Shown here: piece by piece, positions 43,475-52,828 of the stretch
How the letters are laid out: each line of letters opens with the position of its first letter
Position numbering within the stretch: position 1 is the first letter of the stretch
Source: an uncultured Bacteroidia bacterium
Lineage (GTDB): Bacteria > Bacteroidota > Bacteroidia > Bacteroidales > UBA932
Assembly (NCBI GenBank): GCA_902782225.1
Contig: CACZMF010000004.1
Span: 122,084-186,083, forward strand
DNA length: 64,000 nucleotides
Direction: 5' to 3'
Notes under the pieces: model-generated
Told to the model about the DNA's origin: nothing
Databases searched by the model: none
Seen by the model: the letters and a program-made list of their open reading frames with translations, nothing else
Position numbers and translations under genes: made by a program

Positions 43475-44845
43475 CTATCCGCTGAAATCTACTCCGGAGA
43501 AGGCCAGGGAGCCGACGAGCTTGGTGGCGCAGAGGCGGTAGTCGTCGCCGGCGGCGAGCAGGTGCTGCCAAAGGCCCAGGAAATTGCCGGTGATGAGCAT
43601 TTCGCTGACCGGGCGGACAATACGGCCGTCCTTGAAGATCTGGCCAGAAATCCCGTAGGAAAAATCTCCCGTGGTCATATTGCAGTTGCCGCCGTTGAAG
43701 TCGGTCACGAGTATGCCCTCGCCGCATTGCCGCATCAGGGCGGCAGCGTCAAGGCCGGGAGACGGCCAGGGGCACACGCGCGGCCGTATTGCGTCCTCGA
43801 CGGTCGGAGCGATGCCCAGTTTGCCGGCCATATAAGTGTTTATGAAATAGCGGCGCACGATGCCATCCTCGATTATCGGGGCCTCTCTGGTCGCCACGCC
43901 CTCTCCGTCGAAGAGCTTGGAGCCGGCCTCGCCTTTGCGCCAGGGCTCGTCCACGATGCTGAGCCCGGCTGAAAACAGCTGCCGGCCTTCGCTTCCCACG
44001 AGGAAGGAGTTGCCCTGCTGTATCGAATAGCCGTTGAGGGCGTTCAGCAGGGGAGAGACGAGTCTGGAGGCCATGTCCCTGGACACCACCATGTTGTACT
44101 TCCCGCTCGGCGCGGGCTCGGAACCCGCCTGGGCGCAGGCGCGGCGTATGGCCTCGAAGCCACAGTCCGAGGCGTCGAATCCTGCCAGGCGGGGCGAAGA
44201 AGTCCACCAGTAATCGCTGTATTTGTTGCCTTCGGCATCCTCCACCGTGACCTCCACCCCATAGTCGAAGGACGTTTCGCTATGGATGCATTCCAGCCCC
44301 TGGCTGTCCACCACCAGCGTGTCGAACACGGAATCGCTGTACTCACCCTCCTCGGAAATGAGACGCATACCTTCGTGGCCGCAGGCGAGGGAGGCGTCCA
44401 GATCCTTGCCGGCCAGGCGTCCTGCCACGGCGGCCGCGAGCGCCGCTTCCCTCCGCTGCGAAGGCGTGACGGACTCTCTCGAAGGGTCGTAGATGTCCAT
44501 TTCCGTGCCCGTGACCGCCGACGTGCAGCAGCGGGCGGGATCCGGCAGCGTGCGGCAGGCGTCCGGGGCGAGCATACGCACGGTGTCGGCTGCCTTGAAA
44601 ATGAAGTCACGCAGGGCTTCCGCCTCCATCTTGTTCACGGAGAAAGTGCCGAAGCGGCCGTCCACGAATAGGGCGATGCTCAGCGAACGGTCGGCGCAGC
44701 GCGTGACTTTGTCCACCTCGCCGTCCAAGGTGGCGATGAGGTCTTCCGTGTTCTTGTTCAATGTGATACGGGCTTTCTGCGCCCCTGCCTCACGTGCGAA
44801 ATCAAGGCACGCGAGGGCGATGCTTCTTTCGTTCTGTGTGATCAT
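43475..44845 (-). CDS. pmbA: TldE/PmbA-family protein (non-catalytic partner of TldD)
   Basis: TldD and TldE form a heterodimeric zinc protease that cuts unfolded or modified peptides. 456 residues. No HExxxH motif, as expected for TldE. Family blocks include LFVDGRFGTFSVNKM, LFDGEGVATR and the glycine-rich C-terminal VTDFNGGNCNMTTGDFSYGISG. Its ATG overlaps the tldD stop by 4 bp, which would give equal synthesis of the two subunits. Last gene of a six-gene operon that starts with the POT transporter. Confidence 0.92.
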   Translation of the reverse strand: MITQNERSIALACLDFAREAGAQKARITLNKNTEDLIATLDGEVDKVTRCADRSLSIALFVDGRFGTFSVNKMEAEALRDFIFKAADTVRMLAPDACRTLPDPARCCTSAVTGTEMDIYDPSRESVTPSQRREAALAAAVAGRLAGKDLDASLACGHEGMRLISEEGEYSDSVFDTLVVDSQGLECIHSETSFDYGVEVTVEDAEGNKYSDYWWTSSPRLAGFDASDCGFEAIRRACAQAGSEPAPSGKYNMVVSRDMASRLVSPLLNALNGYSIQQGNSFLVGSEGRQLFSAGLSIVDEPWRKGEAGSKLFDGEGVATREAPIIEDGIVRRYFINTYMAGKLGIAPTVEDAIRPRVCPWPSPGLDAAALMRQCGEGILVTDFNGGNCNMTTGDFSYGISGQIFKDGRIVRPVSEMLITGNFLGLWQHLLAAGDDYRLCATKLVGSLAFSGVDFSG

Positions 44846-46242
44846 TCTCCTCCGACTGTCAGGTTTTTAATCAGTACGCTCGGAATGCCGCAGGACACGG
44901 CAGCGCTCTGCTCCTTGCCGCAGGTCCAGGTGCCGTCGTCTATCTTCAGGTCGCCGGCCACCGCTTCGATGTCGGCGAGCGCCTGCGGGCCGTTGCCTAT
45001 GATGTTGATGTCCTTCACGGGCATGGTGAGCCGGCCGTTTTCAATCAGGTAGCCGCGGTTCACGTAGAACGTGAAGTCGCCTTCGCCTATCTTCACCTCG
45101 CCGTTGGCGAACTTGTCCACGAAGATGCCCTTGCGCACGGAGCCTATCAGGTCCTGCAGGGTGCCGTCGGTGCCGCTTTCCATGTAGGTGGCGCGCATGC
45201 GGGGAATGGGGTTGTAGCGGAACGATTCGCGCCTTCCGTTGCCGGTGGGGGCGACTCCGTACCATTCGGCGCTGATGCGGTCGTGGAGGTAGGAAGTCAG
45301 CACGCCGTCCTCCACCATATAGGTTTTCTGCCCGAGCACGCCCTCGTCGTCGATGCGCAGCGAGCCGCGGTTGCCCGGAATGGTGGCGTCGTCCACTATG
45401 TTGATGCCGCGCTTGCAGATGCGTTGGCCCATCTTGTCGCTGAATATGGACTGGCCCTTACGGTTGAAGTCGGCCTCGAAGGCGTGCCCCATAGCTTCGT
45501 GGAGCAGGATTCCGGAGGCGCCGGCGGCCATGACCACGGGCATGCGTCCACCCTTGGGACGGCGGGCCGCGAAACTGTCGTCCAGCCCGGCAACCGCTTC
45601 GTCTGCAAGGGCTTCCAGCAGCTCGCCGGAGAGCATCTCCCGGCCGCATCGGTAGCTTCTGGACACATTGCGCTGCTCGGTCCGGGTGCCGTCCCTGAAT
45701 ATGACGGTCACGGTCACGTTGCCGAGCGGGCGGCTGTCGGAAGTGAGCGAATCCAGCGAATTGTACATCAGTATGTCGCTTTGCGACCACGACAGCAGGG
45801 CTATGACCTTCACTGTCCTCGGTTCACGGGCCCTTATTGCCGCTTCGAGGCGCTCCAGCCAGGCGGCAAGCTCCTTCTTCGAAGTGCTGTCCCAGGCATA
45901 CTCCACCCGGTTGATTTCCGGCGGGCACAGCGGGGCAGAACTGCCGAAACTGCCGCCCTTGCCGGCAATCGCGGCGGCAGCCCGGGCTGCATCCAGCAGG
46001 GCTGGCATATCGGTGGATTCGGAATAAGCATATCCGGTTTTCTCCCCGTCCAGCACTCGCACGCCGCAGCCGTAGTCGAGGTGGAAGCCTCCGGAGGCCA
46101 CAGTGCCGTCGCGAAGCAGCAGGTCGTTGTAGACGGTCTGCTCGAAGTAGAGGTCGCACCAGCGGCCTCCCTTGAGTCCTTCGGCTACGATGCTGCGCAG
46201 TCCGGCGCAGTCCACGCCGAACAGATCCATATTATTGTTCAT
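44842..46242 (-). CDS. tldD: TldD metalloprotease
   Basis: Catalytic subunit of the TldD/E protease. 466 residues from the ATG at 46242; the ATG at 46230, 1 bp after the kinase stop, is an alternative. The zinc motif HEAMGH is present in SGILLHEAMGHAFEADF, and the C-terminal Cys ligand lies in DDGTWTCGKEQ. Other blocks such as VDDATIPGNRGSLRIDDEG and NPIPRMRATYM are typical. In enterobacteria TldD/E matures microcin B17 and degrades CcdA. No RiPP or toxin gene of that sort is in the window, only the kinase upstream. Confidence 0.93.
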   Translation of the reverse strand: MNNNMDLFGVDCAGLRSIVAEGLKGGRWCDLYFEQTVYNDLLLRDGTVASGGFHLDYGCGVRVLDGEKTGYAYSESTDMPALLDAARAAAAIAGKGGSFGSSAPLCPPEINRVEYAWDSTSKKELAAWLERLEAAIRAREPRTVKVIALLSWSQSDILMYNSLDSLTSDSRPLGNVTVTVIFRDGTRTEQRNVSRSYRCGREMLSGELLEALADEAVAGLDDSFAARRPKGGRMPVVMAAGASGILLHEAMGHAFEADFNRKGQSIFSDKMGQRICKRGINIVDDATIPGNRGSLRIDDEGVLGQKTYMVEDGVLTSYLHDRISAEWYGVAPTGNGRRESFRYNPIPRMRATYMESGTDGTLQDLIGSVRKGIFVDKFANGEVKIGEGDFTFYVNRGYLIENGRLTMPVKDINIIGNGPQALADIEAVAGDLKIDDGTWTCGKEQSAAVSCGIPSVLIKNLTVGGE

Positions 46243-46810
46243 TGGCAATCAGGCTTCTGATCTTCTTGAATTTTTCCTCATCCTTGATGAGCGTCCTCTC
46301 CTTGTTGCCCTCGGCCACCACGCTGAAGGGCGGATGGGTGTTGTCTGCGATCATCCAGTTGTCGCACAGGGGAATATAGGTATCGAACAGGTAGGTGATA
46401 CCCATCCTGTAGCGGCGGCGGAGCACGTCTTCAGGGATATTGTGCCCGCCGTTTGCCACGCGGTTCCGCACCCGCTGGAGAGCCAGTTCGGGCGACTGGA
46501 GCCACAGGTAGATGAGCGTGACCTTGTAGTCCTTTTCCTTCGCCCTGCGGATGATAGTGACGAGCGACCTCGTGGCGAGCGTGGTCTCTATGCTGAAATC
46601 TGCGTTATGCTCCAGCAGGTACTGGATACGCATGAGCATATAGCGGCTCGCCGACACCGAAGCGCTCGAAGGGTCGAAGGGCGAAAGGCTCTTTGCGAAC
46701 TCGTCGGAATTGACGAAATCGCGGCAGTCCAGGATTTCGGGCAGAAAGGTGTAGGACGCCGTGGTCTTTCCGGCGCCGTTGCAGCCAGAGAGGATGATGA
46801 GCCTGGGCAT
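46232..46810 (-). CDS. P-loop kinase of the zeta-toxin / COG4185 type
   Basis: 192 residues. Walker A is LSGCNGAGKTT; a NSDEFA block and the ETTLATRS loop resemble zeta-toxin-like kinases, followed by a DNTHPPFSVVAEG beta-hairpin. Real zeta toxins phosphorylate UDP-GlcNAc and come with an epsilon antitoxin. No small antitoxin gene is adjacent, and the gene is embedded in a housekeeping operon, with a 1-bp overlap upstream and a short overlap with tldD. A chromosomal ATPase of unknown substrate is more likely than a toxin. Confidence 0.8.
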   Translation of the reverse strand: MPRLIILSGCNGAGKTTASYTFLPEILDCRDFVNSDEFAKSLSPFDPSSASVSASRYMLMRIQYLLEHNADFSIETTLATRSLVTIIRRAKEKDYKVTLIYLWLQSPELALQRVRNRVANGGHNIPEDVLRRRYRMGITYLFDTYIPLCDNWMIADNTHPPFSVVAEGNKERTLIKDEEKFKKIRSLIANEQ

Positions 46811-47502
46811 TATTTGGAATGTGTCACGCCGTAACCGAACAGCGCGAAATCGCCCAGGGTCGGATCATCGGGCCATATTTCACGGAAGCGGTCGGTGATT
46901 TCGACGGCAGTTTTAAGGTCCTTCGACTTGCGGCGCATAAGGCCCAGGGCCGACGCCTGTCCGTACACATGGACGTCCAGGGGCAGGATGAGATCCGCCG
47001 GGGAAGTCTTCTTCCAGAGTCCGAGGTCCACCTTTCCGTCGTTGCGCACGAGCCAGCGGCGCATCAGGTTGATCTTCTTATCCGGAGCGGTAGGGTCGTC
47101 CTTGCGGCGGAAGATGATGGAGCGTATCTCTTTGGCAGACAGGCTTTCGAGACTCTTGTGCCAGGTGAACCACTCGCGCAGGCGGGAGCAGATCGCCGCG
47201 ATTTCACTCCACTTGATGGTGCGGTGCAGGGAAGTGTCGTCGTCCCTGTAGGCACCGGCCATCACGTAGTCCAGCGGCTTCCATTCCATCTCGTCGAAGA
47301 GACGGGTGCAGTCACGCACGATCATGGCGCGCTTGCCCCAGGCAAGGAAGGAGGCGAACAGGGCGGCTATCTCGATGTCCTGAGGGCTTGCCCCGCGCTG
47401 CATGAACTCGCGCGGGAAAGCGATGGGATCCTCCTCGAAGTACTGGGGATCGTTGTATTCCTCCGCCCAGGCGCGGAGCAGCTCAATTGTCTGTTTTTTC
47501 AT
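46810..47502 (-). CDS. TIGR02757 / DUF2400 family protein
   Basis: 230 residues, function not established. Matches the family as I know it: EEDPIAFPREF near the N-terminus, EIAALFASFLAWGKRAMIVRDCTRLF, ILPLDVHVYGQASALGLMRRKSKDLKTAVEITDRFREIWPDDPTLGDFALFGYG at the C-terminus. The fold is thought to be related to HhH-GPD DNA glycosylases, though no catalytic Asp is assigned here. Start overlaps the upstream gene by 20 bp. Confidence 0.85.
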   Translation of the reverse strand: MKKQTIELLRAWAEEYNDPQYFEEDPIAFPREFMQRGASPQDIEIAALFASFLAWGKRAMIVRDCTRLFDEMEWKPLDYVMAGAYRDDDTSLHRTIKWSEIAAICSRLREWFTWHKSLESLSAKEIRSIIFRRKDDPTAPDKKINLMRRWLVRNDGKVDLGLWKKTSPADLILPLDVHVYGQASALGLMRRKSKDLKTAVEITDRFREIWPDDPTLGDFALFGYGVTHSK

Positions 47503-48601
47503 ACTGACTCACTACGAATGGTTTCGACCCTTCGCCAGTCCAGCGGTAAAGCCTTGCAGTGCAGCTCTGTATGCCGGAGGCTTTGTCTTTGTGGTTCTCG
47601 GAAATATACCAGAAGCCGTCGCCCAGGGGACAGAGGCCGGTGGATCCCCATTTGAAGTCCCAGCCGCGCACTCCGCTGGCTTCGTCCAGAAGGCCGTCGG
47701 CGGAAAGCTGCAGCATTTCCTGTTTTTCGTTCAGTCCCGGAGGACACGCTTTGACGGGCTTCTGCGCCACGTCGAAGCTGAACAGGGGATAGTTGGGATA
47801 CTGTGGCTTCTTGCCTTTGTAGACCGCAAGGTAGATGCGGCCGGTGGCGGCGTCGTAGGCCATGTTCTGGACGCCCCATGTGGTGTTGCCGGTGTGGATG
47901 AAATACTTGTGGAGCGGCTTTGCCGGGCCGTTGTCCGGCACGGTGCCGAACACCACCGGCGTCTCGTAGCGGCGTTTCCAGTTCCTGATGTCATAGCAGA
48001 GGATGACCTGGTTGTCGTTGTCGGTGCGGGAATTGTCGCCGCGTATGCCGTAGGCAACGTAGAGGTAGGGCTTCTTGCTGCCGGAGCCGACGAGGGGCGC
48101 GAACGTGATGCCGTCGATGCCGGTGCAGCCGTAGGTGCTGCCTGCGTAGTCCTTGACGGCCTCTCGTATGCACACGGTAGTCATCACCCCGTCAGTCTCC
48201 GGGTCCATCCCGAGGCGGTTGATGCGGTCCACGTCTATTATGGCCACATAGAACACCGCCTGGTCGTGGCTCAGGTTCCCGACTCCGAGGCGCCTGGCGA
48301 TGCCCTGGCCGATTTCGTCGTCCTTGCACTCCAGGGAGGCATAGACGCGTCCGTCAGGGCCGAGCGTCATGGCGCCGAGGTGCCCCTGGATGCGGTTGAT
48401 GGTGCCGACGATGCGGCCGCTCAGGTCGGTCTTGATGAACGAAGAGGTGAAAGAAAAATACATGTAGCCCTTTCCGCGGTCGAGCGCGATGCCCTGCACG
48501 TGGCCGTCCCTGCCCCCCACATACAGGGAGTCAGGGAGCTCGGCAGCAAGTGCAGCGGCTCCAACAAGGAGCGCGGCCGCGAAGGCGAAAAGTCTGCGCA
48601 T
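47483..48601 (-). CDS. Exported protein with beta-propeller-like pattern, unknown function
   Basis: 372 residues from the ATG at 48601, 1 bp after the transporter stop. Signal peptide MRRLFAFAAALLVGAAALAAE. The mature protein has repeated short segments of the type VQGIALDRGKGYMYFSF, LGAMTLGPDGRVYASLE and VQNMAYDAATGRIYLAVY, about every 40-60 residues. This is suggestive of a six- or seven-bladed propeller. I do not recognise the family. In the POT-TldD/E operon it may bind or process peptides, but that is conjecture. Confidence 0.7.
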   Translation of the reverse strand: MRRLFAFAAALLVGAAALAAELPDSLYVGGRDGHVQGIALDRGKGYMYFSFTSSFIKTDLSGRIVGTINRIQGHLGAMTLGPDGRVYASLECKDDEIGQGIARRLGVGNLSHDQAVFYVAIIDVDRINRLGMDPETDGVMTTVCIREAVKDYAGSTYGCTGIDGITFAPLVGSGSKKPYLYVAYGIRGDNSRTDNDNQVILCYDIRNWKRRYETPVVFGTVPDNGPAKPLHKYFIHTGNTTWGVQNMAYDAATGRIYLAVYKGKKPQYPNYPLFSFDVAQKPVKACPPGLNEKQEMLQLSADGLLDEASGVRGWDFKWGSTGLCPLGDGFWYISENHKDKASGIQSCTARLYRWTGEGSKPFVVSQYEKTDN

Positions 48602-48602
48602 G

Positions 48603-50285
48603 TTATGCAGTAGCAGCTTCAAGTTTCTTCAGATAGGAGAACATGATCACGCCCGAGATGACGCAGAGTGCCATGAGCACTGTCCAGTTGACCCAGAGTG
48701 GCACGTTGTTCCAGAGCATGGAGGGGATGGAGCTGAGGTAGTTGCCCACTGCGGTGGCGGCGAACCACAGACCCATCATGAGGCCCTTGTACTTGGGAGG
48801 GGCCACCTTTGACACGAAGGAGATGCCCATCGGGGAAAGGAGAAGCTCGGCGAAGGTCAGCACCAGGTAGGTGGAGATGAGGTAGGTGGGCACCACGGGA
48901 TCGGGGGACACACCGCCCACGGCGACGAGCTCCGAAGGGGCCGGCTGGCCTTTGGAGGCAGCCAGCATGATGAGGTAGCCGATGGCGGCCACGAACATGC
49001 CGAGACCGATTTTCTTAGGTGCCGAAGGCTCCTTGCCCTTATTTGCAAGGGCGGCGAAAATGGCCATTGAAATAGGCGTCAGGGCCACCACGAAGAAGGG
49101 ATTGAACTGCTGGAACTGCTGGGGCAGGATGCTGATTTCGGGGGCCATGCCGTTGTAGAGCAGGTAGGCGCCGGTCCAGAGGAGTATCGTGGCCACGCCG
49201 CTGATTAACTTGCCCCTGGAGCTTTCGGACTGGAAGGTGCTGAACAGGGTGTACACCGACACGGCGATCAGGGCGAGGGCCCAGATGTTGAAGCCTATCT
49301 TGAGCGGGCCGCTGACGGTGGTCTGGGTGTAGTCGCGGGCGAAGTAGGTCAGCGAGGAGCCGTTCTGGTGGAACGCCATCCAGAAGAAGATGACCACTGC
49401 GAACACGAAGATGAGGGCGGTGATGCGGTCCTTGGTCTGCTTGGGAGTGAGTTCTGCCACGGGGGCGCCTTCGCCGCTCCGGGCCTGCTTGGCATTCACG
49501 TCGGCGTGCTTGAACCAGCTTCGGCAGCTCAGGTAGATGGCAATCGATACGATCAGGGACACGCAGGCCACCGCGAAGCCCATGTTGTAGGCGGTGGAGA
49601 GCTGGTTGATGTAGTACTGGCTGAAGGTGCCGAGGTCCATGGATGCCACGTTTGCGCCGGGCATCGCCGCCTTGAGGCCTTCGAGTATGCCGGGATCGGC
49701 AAGCGTGCCGCCCAGGTACTGATGGGCGAGGGCGGGGATGTCGGCCTTGTAGATGAGGCCGGCCTTTGCCAGGTTGCTGTTGGTCAGGGCGGTGGCTGCG
49801 GTGGGGGCGAACATTGCGCCTATGTTGATGGCCATGTAGAAGAGGCTGAAGGCGGAGTCGCGCTTGGCGGCATACTTCGGGTCGTCATAGAGATTGCCCA
49901 CGAGCACCTGGAGGTTGCCTTTGAAGAGGCCGGTGCCCACTGCGATGAGAAGCAGGGCTCCGATCATCAGGGCGAGGGCGAGGCCGCGGTTGGCGAAAGC
50001 GTCCGTCGGAATCGCCAGGCACAGGTAGCCGGTGAACATGACGCAGACACCCGTGATGACGCATTTGCCGAAGCCGATCTTGTCGGCTAGCCATCCGCCG
50101 ATGACGGGCATGAAATACACGGCGGCAAGGAAAATTGCATAGAACTGGCCGGCGGCTGCCGCGGAGAATCCGAACTTTGCCTGCAGGAAGAGCAGGAAGA
50201 TGGCCAGCATTGTGTAGTAGCCGAAGCGCTCGCCGGTGTTGGCAAGAGCGAGGGCGAACAGACCTTTAGGTTGACCTTTGAACAT
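48603..50285 (-). CDS. POT/PTR-family proton-dependent peptide transporter
   Basis: Imports di- and tripeptides with protons. 560 residues, about 14 hydrophobic segments. The N-terminal family motif is ANTGERFGYYTMLAIFLLFL (ExxERFxYY form). FYAIFLAAVYFMPVIGGWLADKIGFGK is PTR2-like, and the C-terminal half has ELLLSPMGISFVSKVAP. First gene of the operon with the propeller-like protein, TIGR02757, kinase and TldD/E, so peptide uptake and peptide cleavage are linked genetically. A weak -7 box TTACTTTG is seen at 50325-50332. Confidence 0.93.
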   Translation of the reverse strand: MFKGQPKGLFALALANTGERFGYYTMLAIFLLFLQAKFGFSAAAAGQFYAIFLAAVYFMPVIGGWLADKIGFGKCVITGVCVMFTGYLCLAIPTDAFANRGLALALMIGALLLIAVGTGLFKGNLQVLVGNLYDDPKYAAKRDSAFSLFYMAINIGAMFAPTAATALTNSNLAKAGLIYKADIPALAHQYLGGTLADPGILEGLKAAMPGANVASMDLGTFSQYYINQLSTAYNMGFAVACVSLIVSIAIYLSCRSWFKHADVNAKQARSGEGAPVAELTPKQTKDRITALIFVFAVVIFFWMAFHQNGSSLTYFARDYTQTTVSGPLKIGFNIWALALIAVSVYTLFSTFQSESSRGKLISGVATILLWTGAYLLYNGMAPEISILPQQFQQFNPFFVVALTPISMAIFAALANKGKEPSAPKKIGLGMFVAAIGYLIMLAASKGQPAPSELVAVGGVSPDPVVPTYLISTYLVLTFAELLLSPMGISFVSKVAPPKYKGLMMGLWFAATAVGNYLSSIPSMLWNNVPLWVNWTVLMALCVISGVIMFSYLKKLEAATA

Positions 50286-50380
50286 TGGATGGTATCTTTA
50301 TTAGTTAGTATATGCGTATTAATGCAAAGTAACAAAAATTTCTTGACAATCCCAAGGGGCGGCAGTTCGGTCCGGGGCCG

Positions 50381-50411
50381 TTGCTTTTCAGAAGATAATT
50401 AGTTACATTTG
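50381..50411 (+). promoter_or_regulatory. Promoter of the LpxL-like gene
   Basis: TTG at 50381-50383 and TACATTTG at 50404-50411, 20-bp spacer. The ATG follows only 5 bp later (50417), so the transcript would be leaderless or nearly so. Confidence 0.6.
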
Positions 50412-50416
50412 TGGTG

Positions 50417-51331
50417 ATGAAGAAACTCTTGGTCAAGTCTCTGATGCGCGTGCTGGGACTGTTGCCGCTGTGGCTGCATTACCGCTTCGCCCACCTGCTC
50501 GCATTCCTTGCCGGGAAGGTGTTCCGCTACCGGGTGAAGGTGGTGGAGGAGAATCTTTCGGCGAGTTTTCCCGACAGGAGTCCGGCGGAACTCAGGACGA
50601 TCAAGAATCAGTTCTACAGGCACCTTGGCGACGTGCTGGCCGAGACGGTGTGGTTCGGTGCCAGCCGCGGGCCGAAGCGCCTGAGGCGCTCCCGCCTCGT
50701 GGAAATCAGCAACGTGGAAGTCCTGAACGGCCTCTACGAAAAGGCTCCGGGCGTGATGGTGCTTATGTCCCACGCCGGCAACTGGGAACTGATCGGAGGT
50801 ATCGCTTCTTATAATTATTCGGATAAGCCTTCCTGCTTCACGGAGCAGAATTTCTGTGTCGTCTATCTGAGGCAGAGCAGCCCCCTCTGGGATTCCATCA
50901 TGCGCGACAACCGCACCGCGGCGCTTCTCGATCCCAAAGGATTCCCGGGCTATCTGGAGTCGCGCCAGGCTGTGCGCTATGTATTCGAGCACAGGGACGA
51001 AAAGAAGATATACAATTTCATCACAGACCAGCATCCCTATTTCAAGTCAAGGGACTTCCTGAAGGTCGATTTCATGCACAGGGAATGCGAGTCGATGCGG
51101 GGCGCCGCCTCCCTGGCCTGCCGCTTCGGGATGGCGGTCTGCTATATGAGGATGCCGGTGGAGAGCCGCGGACATTATAAGATAGAGTATATCCCGATCT
51201 GCGACTCCGCTTCGGATATGGAAGCCGACGACATCATGCGCCGCTACTACAAACTTCTGGAGGCGGACATCGAGGCCCAGCCCTGGAATTACCTGTGGAC
51301 TCACAACAGATGGAAAAAATTTCCGAAATAA
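50417..51331 (+). CDS. Lysophospholipid / lipid A acyltransferase, LpxL-HtrB family
   Basis: Adds a secondary acyl chain to lipid A, or a related lipid, at the inner membrane. 304 residues. N-terminal anchor helix (LLPLWLHYRFAHLLAFLAG), catalytic HxxxxE in MSHAGNWELIGG, later TDQHPYFKSRDF and C-terminal WNYLWTHNRWKKFPK, which matches the family's terminal WxHxRWK block. The start at 50417 is set by the promoter position. Bacteroidota also use this family for aminolipids, so the acceptor is uncertain. Confidence 0.88.
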   Translation: MKKLLVKSLMRVLGLLPLWLHYRFAHLLAFLAGKVFRYRVKVVEENLSASFPDRSPAELRTIKNQFYRHLGDVLAETVWFGASRGPKRLRRSRLVEISNVEVLNGLYEKAPGVMVLMSHAGNWELIGGIASYNYSDKPSCFTEQNFCVVYLRQSSPLWDSIMRDNRTAALLDPKGFPGYLESRQAVRYVFEHRDEKKIYNFITDQHPYFKSRDFLKVDFMHRECESMRGAASLACRFGMAVCYMRMPVESRGHYKIEYIPICDSASDMEADDIMRRYYKLLEADIEAQPWNYLWTHNRWKKFPK

Positions 51332-51343
51332 ATTATTAATATT

Positions 51344-52825
51344 ATGACTATCAAAGATCTGCAACCCTCGATCGTATGGAATAATTTCTATTCCATCACC
51401 CGCTGCCCGCGGCCTTCCAAGCACGAAGAAATCATTCGCAAGTTCCTTCTGGACTGGGCGAAGCAGCATAAGATCGAGGCATTCACCGACGAGACCGGCA
51501 ACGTGATCATGCGCGTACCCGCAACTCCCGGCTACGAAAAGCTCAAGACCGTGGTGCTCCAGGGCCATATGGACATGGTGCCCCAGAAGAACGCCGATGT
51601 GGCGCACGACTTCCTTAAGGATCCCATCGAGACCTGGGTTGACGGCGAATGGCTTCGCGCCAAAGGCACCACTCTCGGTGCCGACAACGGCCTCGGAGTG
51701 GCCCTGGCAATGGCTGTGGCCGAGTCTCCTGATGTCAAGCACGGCCCCATCGAGATCCTGGTGACCTACGATGAAGAGACCGGCATGACCGGAGCGCAGG
51801 CCCTCAAGCCGGGCGTGCTCAAGGGCGACATCCTCATCAACCTGGATTCCGAGACGGAAGGGGAGTTGTATGTGGGCTGCGCAGGCGGCCTCGACGCCAC
51901 TGCAAGCGCCCGTTACGCCCGCAAGCGCGAGCCCCGCAGGGCCCTCTGCTACAGCCTTGCAGTCAAGGGCTGCCAGGGCGGGCACTCCGGCATGGACATC
52001 ATCCTCTGCCGCGCCAATGCCAACCGCCTCATTGCCCGCGTGCTGCTGCCCCTGCTCGAGCGCTGCGGCGTGAAACTGATCGACCTCGAGGGCGGCACCC
52101 TGCGCAACGCCATTCCGCGCGAGGCATTTGCGACCGTCTATGTGGCTAAGGACAAGCTGGCCGCCGCGCAGCGCGCAGTGAAGCGCGTGGCAAAGGCGCT
52201 CAAGGCCGAGTACGCGGCGACGGATCCCAAGCTCGAAGTGGTGTTCGAGCCCTACAAGCCCGCTCCCGGCGAAGTCTGCGACCCGCAGGACTGCAAATAC
52301 GTCGAGGAAGAAGCGGCCATCCGCTTTGTGCGTGCCATACTAGCCTGCCCCGACGGAGTGGAGCGTATGAGCGATGCTATGCCCGGAATGGTGGAGACTT
52401 CCAACAACCTCGCCATGGTGCAGATATATCGCGGCAAGTTCTTCGTCAAGTGCCTGATGCGCAGCTCGGTGGACAGCGCCAAGATGGCTCTCGCCTCCAG
52501 GATGGAATCCGTGTTCAAGCTTGCAGGATGCAGCATACGCTTCACCGGCGGCTACAGCGGCTGGGCGCCGAACGCTTCCTCCGAGATACTCGCCGTGATG
52601 AAAAAGGTGTATAAGGATATGTTCGGCAAGGAGCCCCAGGTAATGGCAATCCACGCCGGCCTCGAGTGCGGCATCCTTTCCGGCGCCTACCCTCATTGGG
52701 ACATGGTCTCGATGGGACCGACCCTCCTCAGCCCCCATTCCCCGGATGAAAGGGCCTACATCCCTTCGGTCCAGAAGGTGTGGGATTTCCTGCGGAAGGT
52801 ACTTGTGAACATACCTGCTAAGTAG
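51344..52825 (+). CDS. pepD: Cytosol non-specific dipeptidase (PepD / aminoacyl-histidine dipeptidase)
   Basis: M20C metallopeptidase cleaving Xaa-His and other dipeptides. 493 residues. Zinc-site blocks: LQGHMDMVPQ, GTTLGADNGLGVA, TYDEETGMTGAQ, NLDSE and the C-terminal AIHAGLECGI. The long lid insertion with GGHSGMDI distinguishes PepD from shorter M20 enzymes such as that at 30995. Followed after 3 bp by the M28 peptidase gene, forming a small peptidase operon. Confidence 0.93.
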   Translation: MTIKDLQPSIVWNNFYSITRCPRPSKHEEIIRKFLLDWAKQHKIEAFTDETGNVIMRVPATPGYEKLKTVVLQGHMDMVPQKNADVAHDFLKDPIETWVDGEWLRAKGTTLGADNGLGVALAMAVAESPDVKHGPIEILVTYDEETGMTGAQALKPGVLKGDILINLDSETEGELYVGCAGGLDATASARYARKREPRRALCYSLAVKGCQGGHSGMDIILCRANANRLIARVLLPLLERCGVKLIDLEGGTLRNAIPREAFATVYVAKDKLAAAQRAVKRVAKALKAEYAATDPKLEVVFEPYKPAPGEVCDPQDCKYVEEEAAIRFVRAILACPDGVERMSDAMPGMVETSNNLAMVQIYRGKFFVKCLMRSSVDSAKMALASRMESVFKLAGCSIRFTGGYSGWAPNASSEILAVMKKVYKDMFGKEPQVMAIHAGLECGILSGAYPHWDMVSMGPTLLSPHSPDERAYIPSVQKVWDFLRKVLVNIPAK

Positions 52826-52828
52826 TTT

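Noticed and set aside
46232-46810. Zeta toxin of a toxin-antitoxin pair
   Set aside because: No antitoxin-sized gene next to it and it is part of a housekeeping-type operon.
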